Shown one piece after another: positions 63,009 through 64,000 of a stretch of 64,000 nt of DNA (positions are counted from its first letter, which is position 1; each line of letters opens with the position of its first letter). Source of the DNA: Bryobacteraceae bacterium (lineage in GTDB: Bacteria; Acidobacteriota; Terriglobia; Bryobacterales; Bryobacteraceae); assembly GCA_026002855.1 (NCBI GenBank), contig BPGD01000001.1, positions 434,001 through 498,000 on the forward strand, in the 5' to 3' direction. Both the position numbers and the translations under genes were made by a program. A model generated the notes under the pieces. It saw only the letters and a program-made list of their open reading frames with translations. It did not search any database and had not been told where the DNA came from.

Positions 63009-64000
63009 TTGGCAGAAAGGATCTACAAACTCCAGCCCGACCGCACGGTCCACTTGCAGGGATTTGACCATCTGGGCGCGTCGGCTGCGGTGTACGAGGC
63101 GACGCCGGACGGATTCAAGGTCCGCGGGCATTTTCAGGACGCGGCCGATTTTGCGGTGGTGGTGCTGTATGACGCCGATAATTTCTTCGAGCACCCGCGC
63201 ATCAAATATCTGCCGGATTTCAACTTCGAGGGCATCACGCTCCAGTTCGACGTCCAGTATGAAAACCTGATGCCGCTCAACAGCCGCAAGTATCCGACGA
63301 TCGACTGGCCATATCTGGACGTGCAGCCGCCTTTTGGGGAACCGGTCCGCATCCGGCTGGCCGACTACGCCGAGGTGGTCGCCACGCCAGATGAGCCCGC
63401 CAGGGCCGAGTTCCACATTCTGGGGGATGAGCTGGAAGGCTATGATCGGCTGACGCTGTGGTACCTGAACATGGCCTTCGACTACGTGGTGCCAGGCAAG
63501 GTGAGCACCGAGTATACGTTTTATGCCGGAACGCCCGGGACGGTGCACTCGCTGAGCGTGGGAGACCGGACGTATCTGTATGTCGAACAGGAGGGCGACG
63601 GTTCGGCGACGGTGGCGGCCGCGTTGATCGCGGCCGTCAACGGAGGCGCCACCGGGGAGCCGGATCCGGACGTTGAGGCGGGCGAGGGCGCGCAGCCGTG
63701 GGTGGTGCGGCTGCGCACGCGGCGGGACGACGGCAGCACGGTTCAGGTGGGCGCCAGCGGGTTGACCACCGAAACGCTCTACCATGTCCGAGCCACGACG
63801 GTGTGCCGGGAGCTGGCTAACCAGATCAACAGCGCTGACTACACGGCCGCGCCCTTTTCATTGCGAGCGGAAGCCGAGGGCACGACCCTGAGGGTCCGGA
63901 CCGTGGAGGGCGGATATGACGCGAATTTTCTGAGGATGTACGCCGTGTCAAAGAACTCGCGGCTGCGCACAGCCGAGGCCGAGGTTCAGTTCCAGGGCGG
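63009..64000 (+). CDS. Unknown repetitive protein, 3' end outside window
   Basis: The frame is open to the right edge (about 330 residues seen). The start is probably TTG at 63009, with GGGAGG seven bases upstream, giving MAERIYKLQPDRTVHLQG. The protein is beta-rich without a signal peptide. Blocks include FDHLGASAAVYEATPDGFKV, FFEHPRIKYLPDFNFEGITL and two copies of a helical motif followed by Asn (AAALIAAVNGG; CRELANQINSADY). I recall similar large proteins in acidobacterial loci with phage-tail-like genes but cannot confirm a family. It may open a structural or adhesin-like gene cluster to the right. Confidence 0.65.
   Translation, partial: MAERIYKLQPDRTVHLQGFDHLGASAAVYEATPDGFKVRGHFQDAADFAVVVLYDADNFFEHPRIKYLPDFNFEGITLQFDVQYENLMPLNSRKYPTIDWPYLDVQPPFGEPVRIRLADYAEVVATPDEPARAEFHILGDELEGYDRLTLWYLNMAFDYVVPGKVSTEYTFYAGTPGTVHSLSVGDRTYLYVEQEGDGSATVAAALIAAVNGGATGEPDPDVEAGEGAQPWVVRLRTRRDDGSTVQVGASGLTTETLYHVRATTVCRELANQINSADYTAAPFSLRAEAEGTTLRVRTVEGGYDANFLRMYAVSKNSRLRTAEAEVQFQG

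Overview
The window is high-GC, gene-dense bacterial DNA that looks like an Acidobacteriota chromosome, most likely of the Solibacter/Bryobacter type. The evidence is two large Oar-type TonB-dependent receptors with an N-terminal carboxypeptidase-regulatory-like domain, a protein of the VWFA-related family typical of Acidobacteria, several Tat-exported single-domain proteins (sugar-isomerase-like, DUF2961), a PEP-CTERM sorting tail, and many exported proteins without close named relatives. No 16S rRNA is present, so the placement is an inference.

Left part (1-19.3 kb): a mobile-looking segment of about 18.6 kb bounded by two complex inverted ends (765-1000 and 19086-19323). Each end carries the same order of motifs built on one 12-base half-site, including an identical 26-base perfect palindrome (12+2+12). 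That is the format of a serine-invertase crossover site. Inside lie a small serine recombinase, a helix-turn-helix/coiled-coil protein, a long non-coding stretch with iteron-like repeats and a 214-bp tandem repeat, and a four-gene operon: DUF499 ATPase, small unknown protein, DUF1156 adenine methylase, PLD-SNF2 helicase. The operon matches the Helicase-Methylase-ATPase (Hma) type of predicted anti-phage system. A DUF3987 gene, cut by the window edge, flanks it on the left. A scar of a PEP-CTERM gene joined to an IS701-type fragment flanks it on the right.

Middle (20.6-29.1 kb): five overlapping genes form one operon. They encode a polytopic membrane protein, a MotA/TolQ/ExbB-like channel, a DUF2149 protein, a CobN-like chelatase with membrane anchors at both ends that place it in the periplasm, and a TonB-dependent receptor. 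This is the gene set of the Bacteroidota hmuRSTUV haem-uptake/dechelation locus, here in a different phylum, in a different gene order and with an Oar-type receptor. An IS630 copy with frameshifts but recognisable ends lies directly downstream. Two orphan exported/membrane genes, transposase debris and tRNA-Lys(CTT) follow.

Right part (33.9-64 kb): ordinary chromosome. It holds an HdrD-like Fe-S oxidoreductase, UDP-glucuronate decarboxylase, a PilZ protein, an exported propeller-like protein, a second Oar-type receptor, the VWFA-related protein, a LexA-like S24 protein, a TIM-barrel isomerase-like protein, a Cache sensor and a D-threonine aldolase-like enzyme. It continues with DUF2961, DUF3298, YceI/MarR, a coupled hemerythrin-purC-cvpA operon, a NUDIX protein, a metallopeptidase-TPR protein, an N-carbamoylputrescine amidase-like enzyme, small secreted proteins, an MFS transporter, dnaB, a Dps-like ferritin, and the start of an unrecognised repetitive protein at the right edge.
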